A DNA stretch of 64,000 nt, taken from contig NZ_QMKP01000008.1 in NCBI RefSeq assembly GCF_003287955.1, positions 1 to 64,000 on the forward strand, in the 5' to 3' direction. The notes under the pieces were generated by a model. That model ran no database searches, was not told the origin of the DNA, and saw only the letters and a program-made list of their open reading frames with translations. Made by a program: the position numbers and the translations under genes. The DNA is from Arthrobacter sp. AQ5-06. GTDB lineage: Bacteria; Actinomycetota; Actinomycetes; Actinomycetales; Micrococcaceae. Positions 16,582 to 25,999 of this stretch are shown here, piece by piece (position 1 is the stretch's first letter; every line of letters starts with the position of its first letter).

Positions 16582-18162
16582 ATGGGCCATCAGGTAGCCC
16601 TCAGTTTCGAAGATGGCGTCACCAAAGTCATCAAGGTCGGCGACTACGAGACAGTTATGGATGCGGCCTACAAGGCGCGCATCAACATCCCCTCAGACTG
16701 TCGTGATGGCGCCTGCGGCACGTGTAAGGCGTTTTGCGACTCCGGCTCCTTCGACCCCGGAGACTATATCGACGACGCGATGACCGAGGAGGAGCTTGAG
16801 AAGGGCTACCTCCTCACCTGCCAGGCGGTCCCGGAATCGGACCTCGCCATCCAGATCCCGGCCACCTCCGAATCCGCGAAAACCTCAGCTGCCACGTTCA
16901 CTTCCACGCTGAAGGAGCTCGATAAGCACTCGGAGTCCACCATCTCCTTCGCTCTTGAGGTGGAGAACCGGGACGCCCTGGCGTTCCTGCCCGGGCAGTA
17001 CGTCAACATCAAGGTCCCGGGCACCGACGCCGAGCGCTCGTACTCGTTCAGCAACGGCCCCAGGGTTGATGACGCGTCCTTCATGGTGCGCATCACACCG
17101 CAGGGTGCGATGTCCGAGTACCTGCGGGACCGGGCGGCGGTAGGGGACACCATCGCGTTCACGGGCCCTTACGGCTCCTTCTTCCTCCGCGAGCCCAAGC
17201 GTCCCTTGCTCCTGCTGGCAGGCGGCACCGGCCTGGCCCCGCTCCTGTCCATCCTGGAGAAGCTGTCCGAGAACCCGCCGGCCACTCCGGTGCACCTGAT
17301 CTACGGCGTCTCCCGTGAAGCCGATATCGTCGGCCTCGACTGGCTGCGCGCCTATGAATCGAAGCTGCCGAGCTTCACCTGGGACTACATCGCCTCCGAG
17401 CCGGAGACTTCCGCGCCGCACACGGGCTACGTCACCCAGATCATCCAGCCGTCCCACCTCAACGACGGCGACGTCGATATCTACCTGTGCGGACCGCCGC
17501 CTATGGTAAACGCTGTCTCCAAGTGGCTGGACACCGAGGCCATCCAGCCGGCCAACTTCTATTTCGAACGCTTCGCCCCCAAGGAGGCCACCGGCGGGGA
17601 CGCCGAGACAGGCTCTCCGGCCCCCGTGGAGCAGCTGGAGAGCGCAGGTGACACGATCAGCCGGGTGGAAGCCATTTCTTCCATGGAGACCGGCCGGCTC
17701 GAGTTCCGGAAGGAAGACAGTTTCGCCCACCTGGATGCCCGCATGGGCCTTGAGCTTGCGGTCACCGAGCTGATGTTGAACCGCCTCAGCAAGGAGCAGC
17801 TGCGCCAGTTCCGTCGGCTCGCCGAGGCCACCACACGCGCAGTCGACGCTGGAAGGGTGCTCGACCCGGAAGAATACGTCAAGACCAACGAAGAGTTTCA
17901 CGAATACCTTTTCATGATCTGCGATAACCCCATGCTGCTGGAGTCCTACCGTCGGCTCGACGTCCACGCCCAGATGGCTGCCACCTTCACGGAGGGCACC
18001 CACATCTTTGAGCGGGTCGCGCAGGACCACCTCGACGTCGTGGACGCGTTCGAGCGGGGCGACAAGGACCGGGCCAGGGACGTCATCATGGCCCACGCCC
18101 GCGACGCAAAGGGCACCATGTCCGAAGCGATCAACGCCAAAGACGGCGGTTTCGAACGGTGA
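16582..18162 (+). CDS. benC: Benzoate 1,2-dioxygenase reductase with an extra C-terminal FCD domain
   Basis: A 526-residue protein, about 180 longer than proteobacterial BenC. Residues 1-95 are a plant-type [2Fe-2S] ferredoxin (Cys40, Cys45, Cys48, Cys80). Residues 105-330 are an FAD/NAD(H) reductase with RSYSFSN, GGTGLAPLLSIL and YLCGPPPMV. After a linker, residues about 385-515 match the all-helical FCD effector domain of GntR regulators (TNEEFHEYLFMICDNPML, QDHLDVVDAFERGDKDRA, VIMAHA), keeping His440, His483 and His505. No DNA-binding winged helix is present. ATG with AGGAGG upstream. It transfers electrons from NADH to BenAB; the FCD part may sense an aromatic acid. Confidence 0.9.
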   Translation: MGHQVALSFEDGVTKVIKVGDYETVMDAAYKARINIPSDCRDGACGTCKAFCDSGSFDPGDYIDDAMTEEELEKGYLLTCQAVPESDLAIQIPATSESAKTSAATFTSTLKELDKHSESTISFALEVENRDALAFLPGQYVNIKVPGTDAERSYSFSNGPRVDDASFMVRITPQGAMSEYLRDRAAVGDTIAFTGPYGSFFLREPKRPLLLLAGGTGLAPLLSILEKLSENPPATPVHLIYGVSREADIVGLDWLRAYESKLPSFTWDYIASEPETSAPHTGYVTQIIQPSHLNDGDVDIYLCGPPPMVNAVSKWLDTEAIQPANFYFERFAPKEATGGDAETGSPAPVEQLESAGDTISRVEAISSMETGRLEFRKEDSFAHLDARMGLELAVTELMLNRLSKEQLRQFRRLAEATTRAVDAGRVLDPEEYVKTNEEFHEYLFMICDNPMLLESYRRLDVHAQMAATFTEGTHIFERVAQDHLDVVDAFERGDKDRARDVIMAHARDAKGTMSEAINAKDGGFER

Positions 18163-18983
18163 CGGCGTACGCAGGACATTTCATAACTCCCGGCCGCTTC
18201 GCCGGCAAGGTGGCAGTGGTCACCGGCGCGGCCCAGGGAATCGGGCAGAAAGTAGCGGAGCGGATCGGAGCTGAAGGGGGCGCCGTCGTCGTTGTTGACC
18301 GTGCCGACATCGTGCAGGAAGTTGCCAAGGGGATCCAGGAAGCCGCGCAGAAGTCCGGCTCCGGGGGATCCGCCAGTTCCGTGACCGCAGACCTGGAATG
18401 CTTCGCCGGCGCAGAACACGCGGTGAGCGCGGCGCTGGCTCTTCACGGCAGGGTCGATGTACTCGTCAACAACGTCGGGGGCACCATTTGGGCCCGCCCT
18501 TATGAAGAGTACGACGAGGAGAAGATCGAAAGGGAGATCCGACGTTCGCTCTTCCCCACGCTGTGGACGTGTCGCGCCGTACTTCCGGCAATGCTTGACC
18601 AAGGCTCGGGCACCATCGTCAACGTCTCGTCAGTGGCAACCCGAGGAATGCACCGTGTTCCGTACGCCGCGGCTAAGGGTGGTGTCAACGCCCTGACCCA
18701 GTCCCTGGCCATGGAGGTCGGAGGGCGTGGCATCCGGGTTGTCGCCACCGCCCCGGGCGGTACGGAAGCTCCGCCCCGAAAGGTCAAGCGTGGACCGGAA
18801 GCTGAGTCGACTACCGAAAAGGCGTGGTATCAGACCATTGTCGAACAGACCGTTGAGTCCTCCTTCATGAAGCGATACGGCACGCTGGACGAACAAGCTG
18901 CGCCGATAGTGTTCCTGGCTTCCGACGAAGCATCGTACGTCACTGGCAGCATCCTGCCGGTGGCAGGCGGGGACCTGGGCTGA
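18159..18983 (+). CDS. benD: 1,6-dihydroxycyclohexa-2,4-diene-1-carboxylate dehydrogenase
   Basis: A 274-residue short-chain dehydrogenase that oxidises and decarboxylates the benzoate cis-diol to catechol with NAD+. The cofactor motif is VTGAAQGIGQKVAERIGAEG, the NNVGG motif replaces the usual NNAG, and the catalytic set is in VSSVATRG and YAAAKGGVNALT. The GTG start overlaps the benC stop by four bases (GTGA), implying translational coupling. Product feeds CatA. Confidence 0.93.
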   Translation: MTAYAGHFITPGRFAGKVAVVTGAAQGIGQKVAERIGAEGGAVVVVDRADIVQEVAKGIQEAAQKSGSGGSASSVTADLECFAGAEHAVSAALALHGRVDVLVNNVGGTIWARPYEEYDEEKIEREIRRSLFPTLWTCRAVLPAMLDQGSGTIVNVSSVATRGMHRVPYAAAKGGVNALTQSLAMEVGGRGIRVVATAPGGTEAPPRKVKRGPEAESTTEKAWYQTIVEQTVESSFMKRYGTLDEQAAPIVFLASDEASYVTGSILPVAGGDLG

Positions 18984-18990
18984 GCGTGCT

Positions 18991-21876
18991 GTGACGCCAA
19001 CTCGTGCGCGTGGACGCTCGGTGCGCTCGAGTATGCTTGCCAGCATGATCCCGGCCCCCCACCACGGCGACACCGAGGATGATCTGGCGCTGCTTGGCCG
19101 TGCCGAGGTTTTCGAGGAGTTGCTGGAGACACTTCGTGTTGTCCGCAAGGGTAACGTGCGCACCGTGGTGATCAGCGGCCCGCGGGGATCCGGGAAGACT
19201 GCGTTGCTGGATCTTTTCCTGGAGCACTGCCGCGCCGTGGCGCGTGGTGTGCGGGTGCTGTCCGCTACTGGAGACGAGTGGGAGGCGCAGTTTCCCCTCG
19301 CCGGCTACTCCCAGCTCATGGTCACGCCGCCGCTGCGATCGGCCAAGGACGTTGGCCGGGACCACGTCCGGTCCGCGGACCTTATCGGTACTCTCGGCCC
19401 TGTTCAGGTCGCCAACTACGCTGCGACTCTCAACGCCCACCTCGATGGGCTTCAATTGCACGGGAGCGTGGTGGTTGCCGTTGATGACGTCCAGCACTTC
19501 GACGCCGAAACCCTGCACGTACTCGCCTTCGTTATGCGCCGGCTGCGCGGCAAGCGCATCCTGTTCTTAGTCACTCTGGATCCCGCTCAAGCCCAGCTGG
19601 TGCCCGCGGGCGTCCTCGCGTTTCTCACAGGCCATCAGGTTTCCCGCGTTCCGCTGGAACCATTGTCACCGCAGCGGGTCCAGGATCTTGCCCGGCGCCG
19701 GTTCGGCATCGACTTGAACGCGACGGCCGCCCACGAGATCGTACGGCATACCGGTGGTTGGCCCGAGCCGATTGTGGAGCTCCTGGGGGAGCTTCCTCAG
19801 GAGACTTGGCATACATGGTTTTCATCCCTGCCCCCGAGTTCGCGCGTGCGGGCCCGGGTGCGCAGTCTCCTTAACGCCGCGTCTCCCGATCTGGTGGCTG
19901 TGGCGGAGGCCGCGTCCGTCCTGAGGCGCAGCGCCGGGATAGCGGAGGTTGCCCACGTCAGCGGAGTCGCGTCTGTTATGGATGCCCTCGACGAGGGACA
20001 TAAGGCCGGACTTCTGGGCCTGTCGGTAGAACAGGCCCGCTCGGTCGTGACATTCTTTGAAGCGGGAACTATTGAATCCGTCTACGAGCAGACTGCACCC
20101 AGCCGGCGCATATGGCTACACCGTAGGGCTGCGGAAGCCGCGCAGATCGAGGGCGATCGCTTGGGCCACAGAGTGTCCGCGACCCCGGGCGCCGACGAGG
20201 CACTGGCCACGGAACTAGAGGAGTACGCCCGCCAACAGTCTCAGGTGGGTGCCTGGCAGGATGTCTCGACGGCACTGTTTTCCGCCTCCAGGCTCTCAGG
20301 GGATATCCGCGCCGGCAACGATCGCCTCCTCAGGGCAGTGGATGCCCTTGTGGGTTCTGGCAACATCGCCCAGGCACAGATGTGGGTCGCGGCCGTCGAT
20401 GCCATGGCGCCTTCGCCGTTGCGTTCCTCCGTGCTTGGCTACCTCTCCACGGCGTCGGGACAAAACCACAGCGCCCAAACCCAGTTGGAGATGGCCTGGC
20501 GAACGAGTAACCCGCAGCAGGACCCGGCGGCCGCTGCGCAGGTGGCCCAACGCTTGGTTCTGCATGGGGTGGCCTCCTGGGATGGCCCCCTCATCACCCG
20601 TTGGGCGGAGCAGGCCATGTCCCTGACAAAGCCGGGCACCCCGGCCCACATCGAATCTGAAGCCATCTACGGCCTGGGTCTTTATGCCCAAGGCCGGATT
20701 TCGGCAGCCGAAGCTTCCTATCGCCGGGCCTTCGAACACGCCTCCGAGAACGCCCAGAAGCAGCGCGTACAGATGGGTGCGGGGTGGCTGGCCCTGCGAT
20801 TGGACGACGCCGAGACGGCGCTTGTAAATTTCGAAGCCGCGGCCCCCACTGAGTTCCGGGGCGGATCAATGCGGATCTCCCTATGGGCCGAGGCATGGTT
20901 GGCCCGTACCCACCTCGTGCTAGGTAACTGGGACGCGGCCGCGGCCACAGTTGCCCGTGCCTCCGTCCGGCTTGAGACCTCGCGGATGCCACTGATCCGG
21001 CCGTTGTTGTACTGGACCGCCGCTGAGCTCTGGTCCATGCGCGGGGATTGGGACCGGGCCCGGTACTACGTCTCCCAGGCGGCCGTGCAGCCGGGCACTT
21101 ATCGGGCCATGCAGGTCCCGGCCAGCCTGGCCCGGGCGCGTTTCCACGAGGCACGGGCGGACTACGAAAGCGCTTTGGCCGTGTTGCAGCCCCTGACGGA
21201 GCTGGATCCCTGGACAGAGAACAGGGTGTCGTTCTGGCCCTGGCAGGACACCTACGTTAACGCCCTTGTCATGACAGACCAGCTCGATGTGGCAGATTCC
21301 TTCCTCACCGCCTTCGAGCAGGTGCGGCGGGAGCGGGCAGTACCATCCGATCTTGCGCGGATCGCGTGGGCACGGGGCCGGCTCGTAGCCGCCCAAGGGG
21401 ATCCCGATTCCGCCAAGGAGCACTTCGAAACGGCGCTGGGGCATCTACGCGGGCTTAACCGGCCATATCTGCGGGCTCGGGTGAGCTTTGCCTTCGGGCA
21501 GAGCATGCGACGGGCCGGCAAAAGACGTTTGGCATCCTCAGTGCTGCGGGTGGCAAGGGATCTCTACGAATCCCTGGGCGCGGCCACTTACGTCGATAGA
21601 TGCGATCGGGAGCTGAAGGCGACAGGCCTGGATGTCGGCAATCTGCCCGACCCGTCTGACGCTGTGCTCGCTGCCGTGACTCAACCACACGTCCAGCTCA
21701 CGGCCCAGGAGCAGTCAGTTGCCGAACTCGTAGCAGCCGGCGCCACCAACAAGGAGGCTGCCCGTGCACTGTTTCTGGCCGAGAAAACCGTGCAGTACCA
21801 CCTGACCCGTATCTACGGGAAGCTGGGGATCCGCTCACGCAGCGAACTGGCGGCGCGGTTCCGCCTCACGGACTGA
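18991..21876 (+). CDS. benR: Large ATP-binding LuxR-type regulator, likely BenR of the ben operon
   Basis: A LAL-type (MalT-like) regulator of up to 961 residues. It has an N-terminal AAA+ module with Walker A (ISGPRGSGKTALLDL) and Walker B (VVVAVDDVQHFD), and a long helical TPR-like middle with repeats such as YGLGLYAQGRISAAEASY and HLVLGNWDAAAA. The C-terminal LuxR helix-turn-helix reads QEQSVAELVAAGATNKEAAR and TVQYHLTRIYGKLGIRSRSE. Corynebacterium glutamicum also has a LuxR-type benR after benD. The true start may be the GTG at 18991 or ATGs at 19033 or 19045; none has a clear Shine-Dalgarno. Presumed activator of ben genes. Confidence 0.85.
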   Translation: MTPTRARGRSVRSSMLASMIPAPHHGDTEDDLALLGRAEVFEELLETLRVVRKGNVRTVVISGPRGSGKTALLDLFLEHCRAVARGVRVLSATGDEWEAQFPLAGYSQLMVTPPLRSAKDVGRDHVRSADLIGTLGPVQVANYAATLNAHLDGLQLHGSVVVAVDDVQHFDAETLHVLAFVMRRLRGKRILFLVTLDPAQAQLVPAGVLAFLTGHQVSRVPLEPLSPQRVQDLARRRFGIDLNATAAHEIVRHTGGWPEPIVELLGELPQETWHTWFSSLPPSSRVRARVRSLLNAASPDLVAVAEAASVLRRSAGIAEVAHVSGVASVMDALDEGHKAGLLGLSVEQARSVVTFFEAGTIESVYEQTAPSRRIWLHRRAAEAAQIEGDRLGHRVSATPGADEALATELEEYARQQSQVGAWQDVSTALFSASRLSGDIRAGNDRLLRAVDALVGSGNIAQAQMWVAAVDAMAPSPLRSSVLGYLSTASGQNHSAQTQLEMAWRTSNPQQDPAAAAQVAQRLVLHGVASWDGPLITRWAEQAMSLTKPGTPAHIESEAIYGLGLYAQGRISAAEASYRRAFEHASENAQKQRVQMGAGWLALRLDDAETALVNFEAAAPTEFRGGSMRISLWAEAWLARTHLVLGNWDAAAATVARASVRLETSRMPLIRPLLYWTAAELWSMRGDWDRARYYVSQAAVQPGTYRAMQVPASLARARFHEARADYESALAVLQPLTELDPWTENRVSFWPWQDTYVNALVMTDQLDVADSFLTAFEQVRRERAVPSDLARIAWARGRLVAAQGDPDSAKEHFETALGHLRGLNRPYLRARVSFAFGQSMRRAGKRRLASSVLRVARDLYESLGAATYVDRCDRELKATGLDVGNLPDPSDAVLAAVTQPHVQLTAQEQSVAELVAAGATNKEAARALFLAEKTVQYHLTRIYGKLGIRSRSELAARFRLTD

Positions 21877-21913
21877 GGCGCGGGCGACCTGCCATAGGGC
21901 GGGCGCCCCATCG

Positions 21914-22828
21914 TTATGGGGATCCGGGCGGGGTGGGAGCGCGATTAGGCAGTCCTTTAGTTGCAGCGCCCACAACGTCGAGAAAACTTTGGAGCAGCGC
22001 TGACCGGTCCTCACGCCGCCAAGCAACGGCCAGCTCAACTTCAGGGGCTTGTTCAATATCGCGATAGACCACGCCCTCAAGCTGGAGGGCGCGGATGCTT
22101 GCCGGGATGACGGCGATACCACCACCGGCGGCCACGAAGGAAAGCATCGTGGAGGTTTCACTAATCACCTGTGTGATGCGTGGCTGGAAACCGGCCTGGC
22201 GGCACATGGCCGCTGTGGTCCGGTAAAGCACCGACTCCGGTGGATACGAGATAAATTCCTGGTCCTGGAGTTCGTGCACGGCGACCGGTCGGTCCACGGC
22301 CAGAGCGCTGAATGAGGGTAATGCCACGATGAGCGGCTCGCGCGTCACGATGCTGTAATCGATCTCCTGGGACGCGATGGGCGGCCGCAGCAGGGCCGCG
22401 TCGAGGGTGCCGTCCCGCAGCCCTGCCTCCATGGCGGGGGTAAGCATCTCGCCGTGCAGAGCCAGCGACAGCCCCGGGAGTACCTGCTTGGCTTGTCGTA
22501 CGATCGGCGGCATAACCCCGTATGTCGCCGAGCCGGAGAAGCCCACACGCAGCACACCGGACGCGCCCTGCCCGACCTGGTAGACGTCGGCCCGGAGCGT
22601 CCCGACCGCGTTGACGATCTGCCGCCCCCGGTCCAGTAATTCCTGCCCGGCGGCCGTGAGTTCCACCCTTCGGGTAGTGCGATTCAGCAGGCGGACCCCC
22701 AACTGTTCCTCCAACTGGCGGATCTGCTGGGACAGGGGTGGCTGGGCCATATGCAGGCGTTTGGCGGCACGGCCGAAGTGGCGTTCCTCCGCCACCGCAA
22801 TAAAGTAATTGAGCTGCCTGATTTCCAT
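21914..22828 (-). CDS. LysR-family transcriptional regulator
   Basis: A 304-residue LysR protein. The N-terminal helix-turn-helix is MEIRQLNYFIAVAEERHFGR followed by AKRLHMAQPPLSQQIRQLEE, and a periplasmic-binding-like effector domain fills the rest (GVLRVGFSGSATYGVMPPIV). This subgroup often regulates aromatic-acid catabolism (BenM/CatR-like), which fits the surroundings. It converges on benR and lies 215 bases from the AAHS transporter, which runs in the same direction upstream. Which operon it controls cannot be said. Confidence 0.88.
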   Translation of the reverse strand: MEIRQLNYFIAVAEERHFGRAAKRLHMAQPPLSQQIRQLEEQLGVRLLNRTTRRVELTAAGQELLDRGRQIVNAVGTLRADVYQVGQGASGVLRVGFSGSATYGVMPPIVRQAKQVLPGLSLALHGEMLTPAMEAGLRDGTLDAALLRPPIASQEIDYSIVTREPLIVALPSFSALAVDRPVAVHELQDQEFISYPPESVLYRTTAAMCRQAGFQPRITQVISETSTMLSFVAAGGGIAVIPASIRALQLEGVVYRDIEQAPEVELAVAWRREDRSALLQSFLDVVGAATKGLPNRAPTPPGSP

Positions 22829-23043
22829 TGTCTAAGCTGTCCCTCCGGGTGGTGTCTCCGGCCTGACGCCGAACCCCATTGATTCACAGAGTAACTATAA
22901 AGCGATCCACTCTTAATTGCATCACACCTAATGACGGGCAGTGCGGTTGGCATCTGATGGCAGCAGCCGGCCGACTGCCTAAGCGCGTCCTGGGCATTGT
23001 CCCTGGATCATGGCTTGTATAGGCAACGGCCGGCCGCGCCGGG

Positions 23044-24435
23044 TCAGAGGCGGACTGGAGGAGCCGTGGACAATGACTCTTCCGCGGCGTGCTCTACGAT
23101 TTCCTCGGCCTTGTGCTCCGCTTCTTCCAGCTTGCGCTGGTGGGGAACGAAAACCGTCACTATCGCACCCAGGAGGGCGACGCCGCCATAGATATAGAAC
23201 GCGGTTGCCCCGCCGATTCCTGCAGCCGCCAACCAGCCGCCGATGATTGGTCCCAAAATACCGCCCAGGCGGCCCACGCTCGCACACCAGGCCACGCCTG
23301 CCGCCCTGGCATTGGTGGTGTAGTAGTTGGACTGGAACCCGTAAACCAGCACCTGAGTGCCGAGGGTGCCCACTCCTGCGATGGCGATGCACAGGAACAA
23401 CACCGGCAGGGGAAAGCCAAACGTCATAAGGACCAGGGTGATGGTGGCCAGTACGAAGGTGCTCGCTATGACCCGCTGGGGACCCGCCTTGTCAGCGAAG
23501 CGCGAGAGCAGCAAACCTCCCGCCACGGCGCCGAGGTTCAGCGCTAACGGGAAGAACAGGGCGTACGTTCGCCCGTAGCCGTATCCCTCCATGATTTTCG
23601 GCAGCCAAGTGTTCAAGCCGTAAGTCAGCAGCAGGCCGGAGAACGACATCAAACCCAAAAGAACGGAAGCCCCAGCGAACTGTTTGGAGAACACGGCCGC
23701 GAAGCCAGTCCTCTGCGGGGCGGCGCCTATCTGCCGAATGACCTGTTCTTCAACGAGCGAAACACCGGTACGTTGCGCAGCAGCCTGGGCCTCCTCCTCT
23801 CGGCCGCGGGCCAGCAGCCAGCGAGGGGACTCTGGCAGCTTGAACCAGGCGATGGGCAGGAGTATGACGAGTGGGACGGCGCCGATCATGAAGAGTCCGC
23901 GCCATCCAATGTGGTTCAGGAGCAGAATGCCCATGACGGACGCGAATACGCCGCCAGCCGGGACACCGGAGTAGACGATCGCGTTGTAGAACTGACGCCG
24001 GCCGGCCGGCGCGAACTCTGCCATTGTGGCGCCTGCGGTGGCGATGACTACACCCAGGCCCACCCCTGTAATGAAACGCATACCGCCGAAGGCCGTTACG
24101 GACGTAGTCAGCGCCGTGACGAACATCCCTACGGAGAACCAGGCAATGCCTAGGAGCATGAGTCGGCGGCGGCCGAAGAAGTCGCCGACCGCGCCGCAGA
24201 TCAGCGACCCGACCAGCACTCCGACAAGAGCCCAAGAGCCCAGAACGCCGGCCGCGGCGGGGTCGAAGGCGCCAATCTGGCTTGGGTCGGCGAGCAGTCC
24301 CGGCAGAACGGTGCCGTACACGACAAGGTCGTAGCCATCGAATAACAGTGCGGTGCAGATGACGAAGGCCACCCAGTTTGCGGTCCGCGCCTCTTTGCGC
24401 GGGTCTTCGGCGATGACGGTGTGGAGCTGAGCCAT
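23044..24435 (-). CDS. MFS transporter of the aromatic acid:H+ symporter (AAHS) family, BenK-like
   Basis: A 463-residue twelve-helix major facilitator. The first helix motif ALLFDGYDLVVYGTVLPGL, with its DGYD signature, and GAVGDFFGRRRLMLLGI between helices 2 and 3 are typical of AAHS carriers (BenK, PcaK, VanK). SPRWLLARGREEEAQ marks the central loop. Position at the edge of the ben/cat island suggests benzoate or another aromatic acid as substrate. The substrate is inferred from context, and BenE in the same island may be functionally redundant. Confidence 0.85.
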   Translation of the reverse strand: MAQLHTVIAEDPRKEARTANWVAFVICTALLFDGYDLVVYGTVLPGLLADPSQIGAFDPAAAGVLGSWALVGVLVGSLICGAVGDFFGRRRLMLLGIAWFSVGMFVTALTTSVTAFGGMRFITGVGLGVVIATAGATMAEFAPAGRRQFYNAIVYSGVPAGGVFASVMGILLLNHIGWRGLFMIGAVPLVILLPIAWFKLPESPRWLLARGREEEAQAAAQRTGVSLVEEQVIRQIGAAPQRTGFAAVFSKQFAGASVLLGLMSFSGLLLTYGLNTWLPKIMEGYGYGRTYALFFPLALNLGAVAGGLLLSRFADKAGPQRVIASTFVLATITLVLMTFGFPLPVLFLCIAIAGVGTLGTQVLVYGFQSNYYTTNARAAGVAWCASVGRLGGILGPIIGGWLAAAGIGGATAFYIYGGVALLGAIVTVFVPHQRKLEEAEHKAEEIVEHAAEESLSTAPPVRL

Positions 24436-24644
24436 ATGCCTGTCCTCTCTGACTGAGCATGGAAGTAGTGCCGTAGGGGTGAACCTGCATCCCCTGGCTT
24501 TGTCCAGTGTTGCAGAGGTGTGACGCCCGCCATATGCGGTAAATACCCGGGATCGGGCCGGGGTGCCATTCGTAGTCTACGGATATCAATCAGATCCGAC
24601 AGAGCGTATCTTGGAAACAGTGTGACCAGTTGGCGGCGGAGAGG

Positions 24645-25146
24645 TTAGAGCGCTGTTGCGCCAGCCGCGTGCGTTTCTGCTGCCGAAGACCTGCGAAACT
24701 CCAAGGGCGACATGCCGAACTCGGATTTGAAAGCTTTGGCGAGCCGTTGGGCGTCATGGATGCATCATCTCGCCGCTACTTCAGCGATCGTGAGATGGGT
24801 AACGCGGTAATCAGCAAGGTCACGGCGGACGGCCTGCAAGCGTCCCTTCCGAACCAGGCTGGTGAGCCCAGTACCGGTTCCCGCGAACAGCCGCTGAACC
24901 GTTCGCACGGAGACGTGGTGGGACGATGCAATCCGCTCCAGGCTCAGGTCCGGGTTGTGCAAATTGTGATCGATATATGACTCGATTTCGTGCCGGAGAA
25001 GCTCCGCCATGTGATCGGACGCCGGCTCGAAGTCCCTGCATGACCACGCTCGCCAACAGCGATTCACCGGCTGCGGCCAGATGGTTCCCGGCCGCCGGTG
25101 CGGGGCCGGCCATGGAAGCGCAGGCGCTTATGAACTGGGCAAGCAC
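24645..25146 (-). pseudogene. AraC-family regulator, frameshifted and with an in-frame stop
   Basis: The C-terminal AraC double helix-turn-helix is recognisable: LSLERIASSHHVSVRTVQRL, then LADYRVTHLTIAEVAAR, a TGA stop at 24765-24767 where the family has Trp, and then HDAQRLAKAFKSEFGMSPLEF to a TAA at 24645. A TGG to TGA change explains the stop. The upstream part (ACASMAGPAPAAGNHLAAA) is in another frame, so there is also a frameshift, and the N-terminus is missing at the junction with the neighbouring dehydrogenase fragment. Confidence 0.75.
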
Positions 25147-25164
25147 CGTACCGGCCCCCGCCGT

Positions 25165-25834
25165 GGCTGACCAAGGGTGCGTGCGCGCTTCATCAAGGGC
25201 CGCCCGTGGCGCGCCCAGGGCCAGATCTGCATGGCGGTCAACCGCATCATCGTCGAGGCACCCCTTTACGACGAGTTTGTGGCGCGCTTCACCGCCGCCG
25301 CCTCCGGCGTCCCCTCCGGCGTCCCCTCCGGCGTCCCCTTCGGCGACCCCGCCTCCCCGCAGACGCTGGTGGGCCCAGTAGTCAACGACAGCCAGCTTGA
25401 GGGGCTAAAGGCGAAGATCGCAACAGCCAAAGCCGAGGGCGCCCGTACCGTCCTTGAAGGCGAAATCACAGGCCGGATCGAGCCTCCGCACGTGTTCGCC
25501 GATGTCAGCCCGGACATGGAGATTGCCCGCGAAGAGATCTTCGGACCGCTGGTGGGCATCATTAAGGCCAACGACGAGGCCCACGCACTGGAACTGGCCA
25601 ACGCCAGCGAATTCGGTTTGTCCAGTTCCGTGTTCACCCAGGACCTTGAGCGTGGCGTGCAGTTCAGCCTGGGCATCAAGGCCGGCATGACCCATATCAA
25701 TGAGATGCCGGTCCATGACGAATCGCACGTGCCATTCGGCGGTGAGGGGCAACTCCGGACTGGGCCGGTTCAACGGTGACTGGGCCATCGCCGAGTTCAC
25801 CACCGACCACACCGTTGGGGTCAAGCGCATCTAG
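25165..25834 (+). pseudogene. Aromatic/benzaldehyde-type aldehyde dehydrogenase, C-terminal part, frameshifted
   Basis: Homology begins near [20 protein letters not shown], at the catalytic Cys region, and runs through [20 protein letters not shown] and [19 protein letters not shown]. One extra base there shifts the frame; the correct end, [20 protein letters not shown] to a TAG at 25834, continues in the next frame. The N-terminal half is absent, replaced by the AraC remnant in opposite orientation. A 12-base tandem duplication (25303-25350) has also lengthened it. Confidence 0.85.
25303..25350 (+). repeat. 12-base tandem repeat TCCGGCGTCCCC, 3 copies plus a degenerate fourth
   Basis: Three perfect units encode [12 protein letters not shown] inside the dehydrogenase pseudogene, followed by TTCGGCGACCCC, the probable ancestral unit (FGDP). 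This looks like replication slippage in relaxed sequence. Confidence 0.85.
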
Positions 25835-25842
25835 GCACTGTT

Positions 25843-25879
25843 GCCCCGCCGCCGCACGGTTAACGTGCCGCGGCGGGGC
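25843..25879 (+). terminator. Hairpin after the dehydrogenase pseudogene
   Basis: GCCCCGCCGCCGCACG pairs with CGTGCCGCGGCGGGGC with one C-C mismatch and a five-base loop, nine bases after the ancestral stop. Its survival suggests the dehydrogenase gene once ended an operon here. Confidence 0.65.
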
Positions 25880-25999
25880 GATTCCGTCTCCAACGTACGG
25901 CCATCAGCCAGCATGATCCGTCTAAATCGGAACATTTTAGATATGAATCAGCGGCTCGGACTGCCGGCTGGCGGCCGGGCCAAAGGATAAGGTGAAATT

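Noticed and set aside
24765..24767. TGA considered as recoded or selenocysteine codon in the AraC-like gene
   Set aside because: The position is normally Trp and the gene is also frameshifted and N-terminally truncated, so a simple nonsense mutation explains it.
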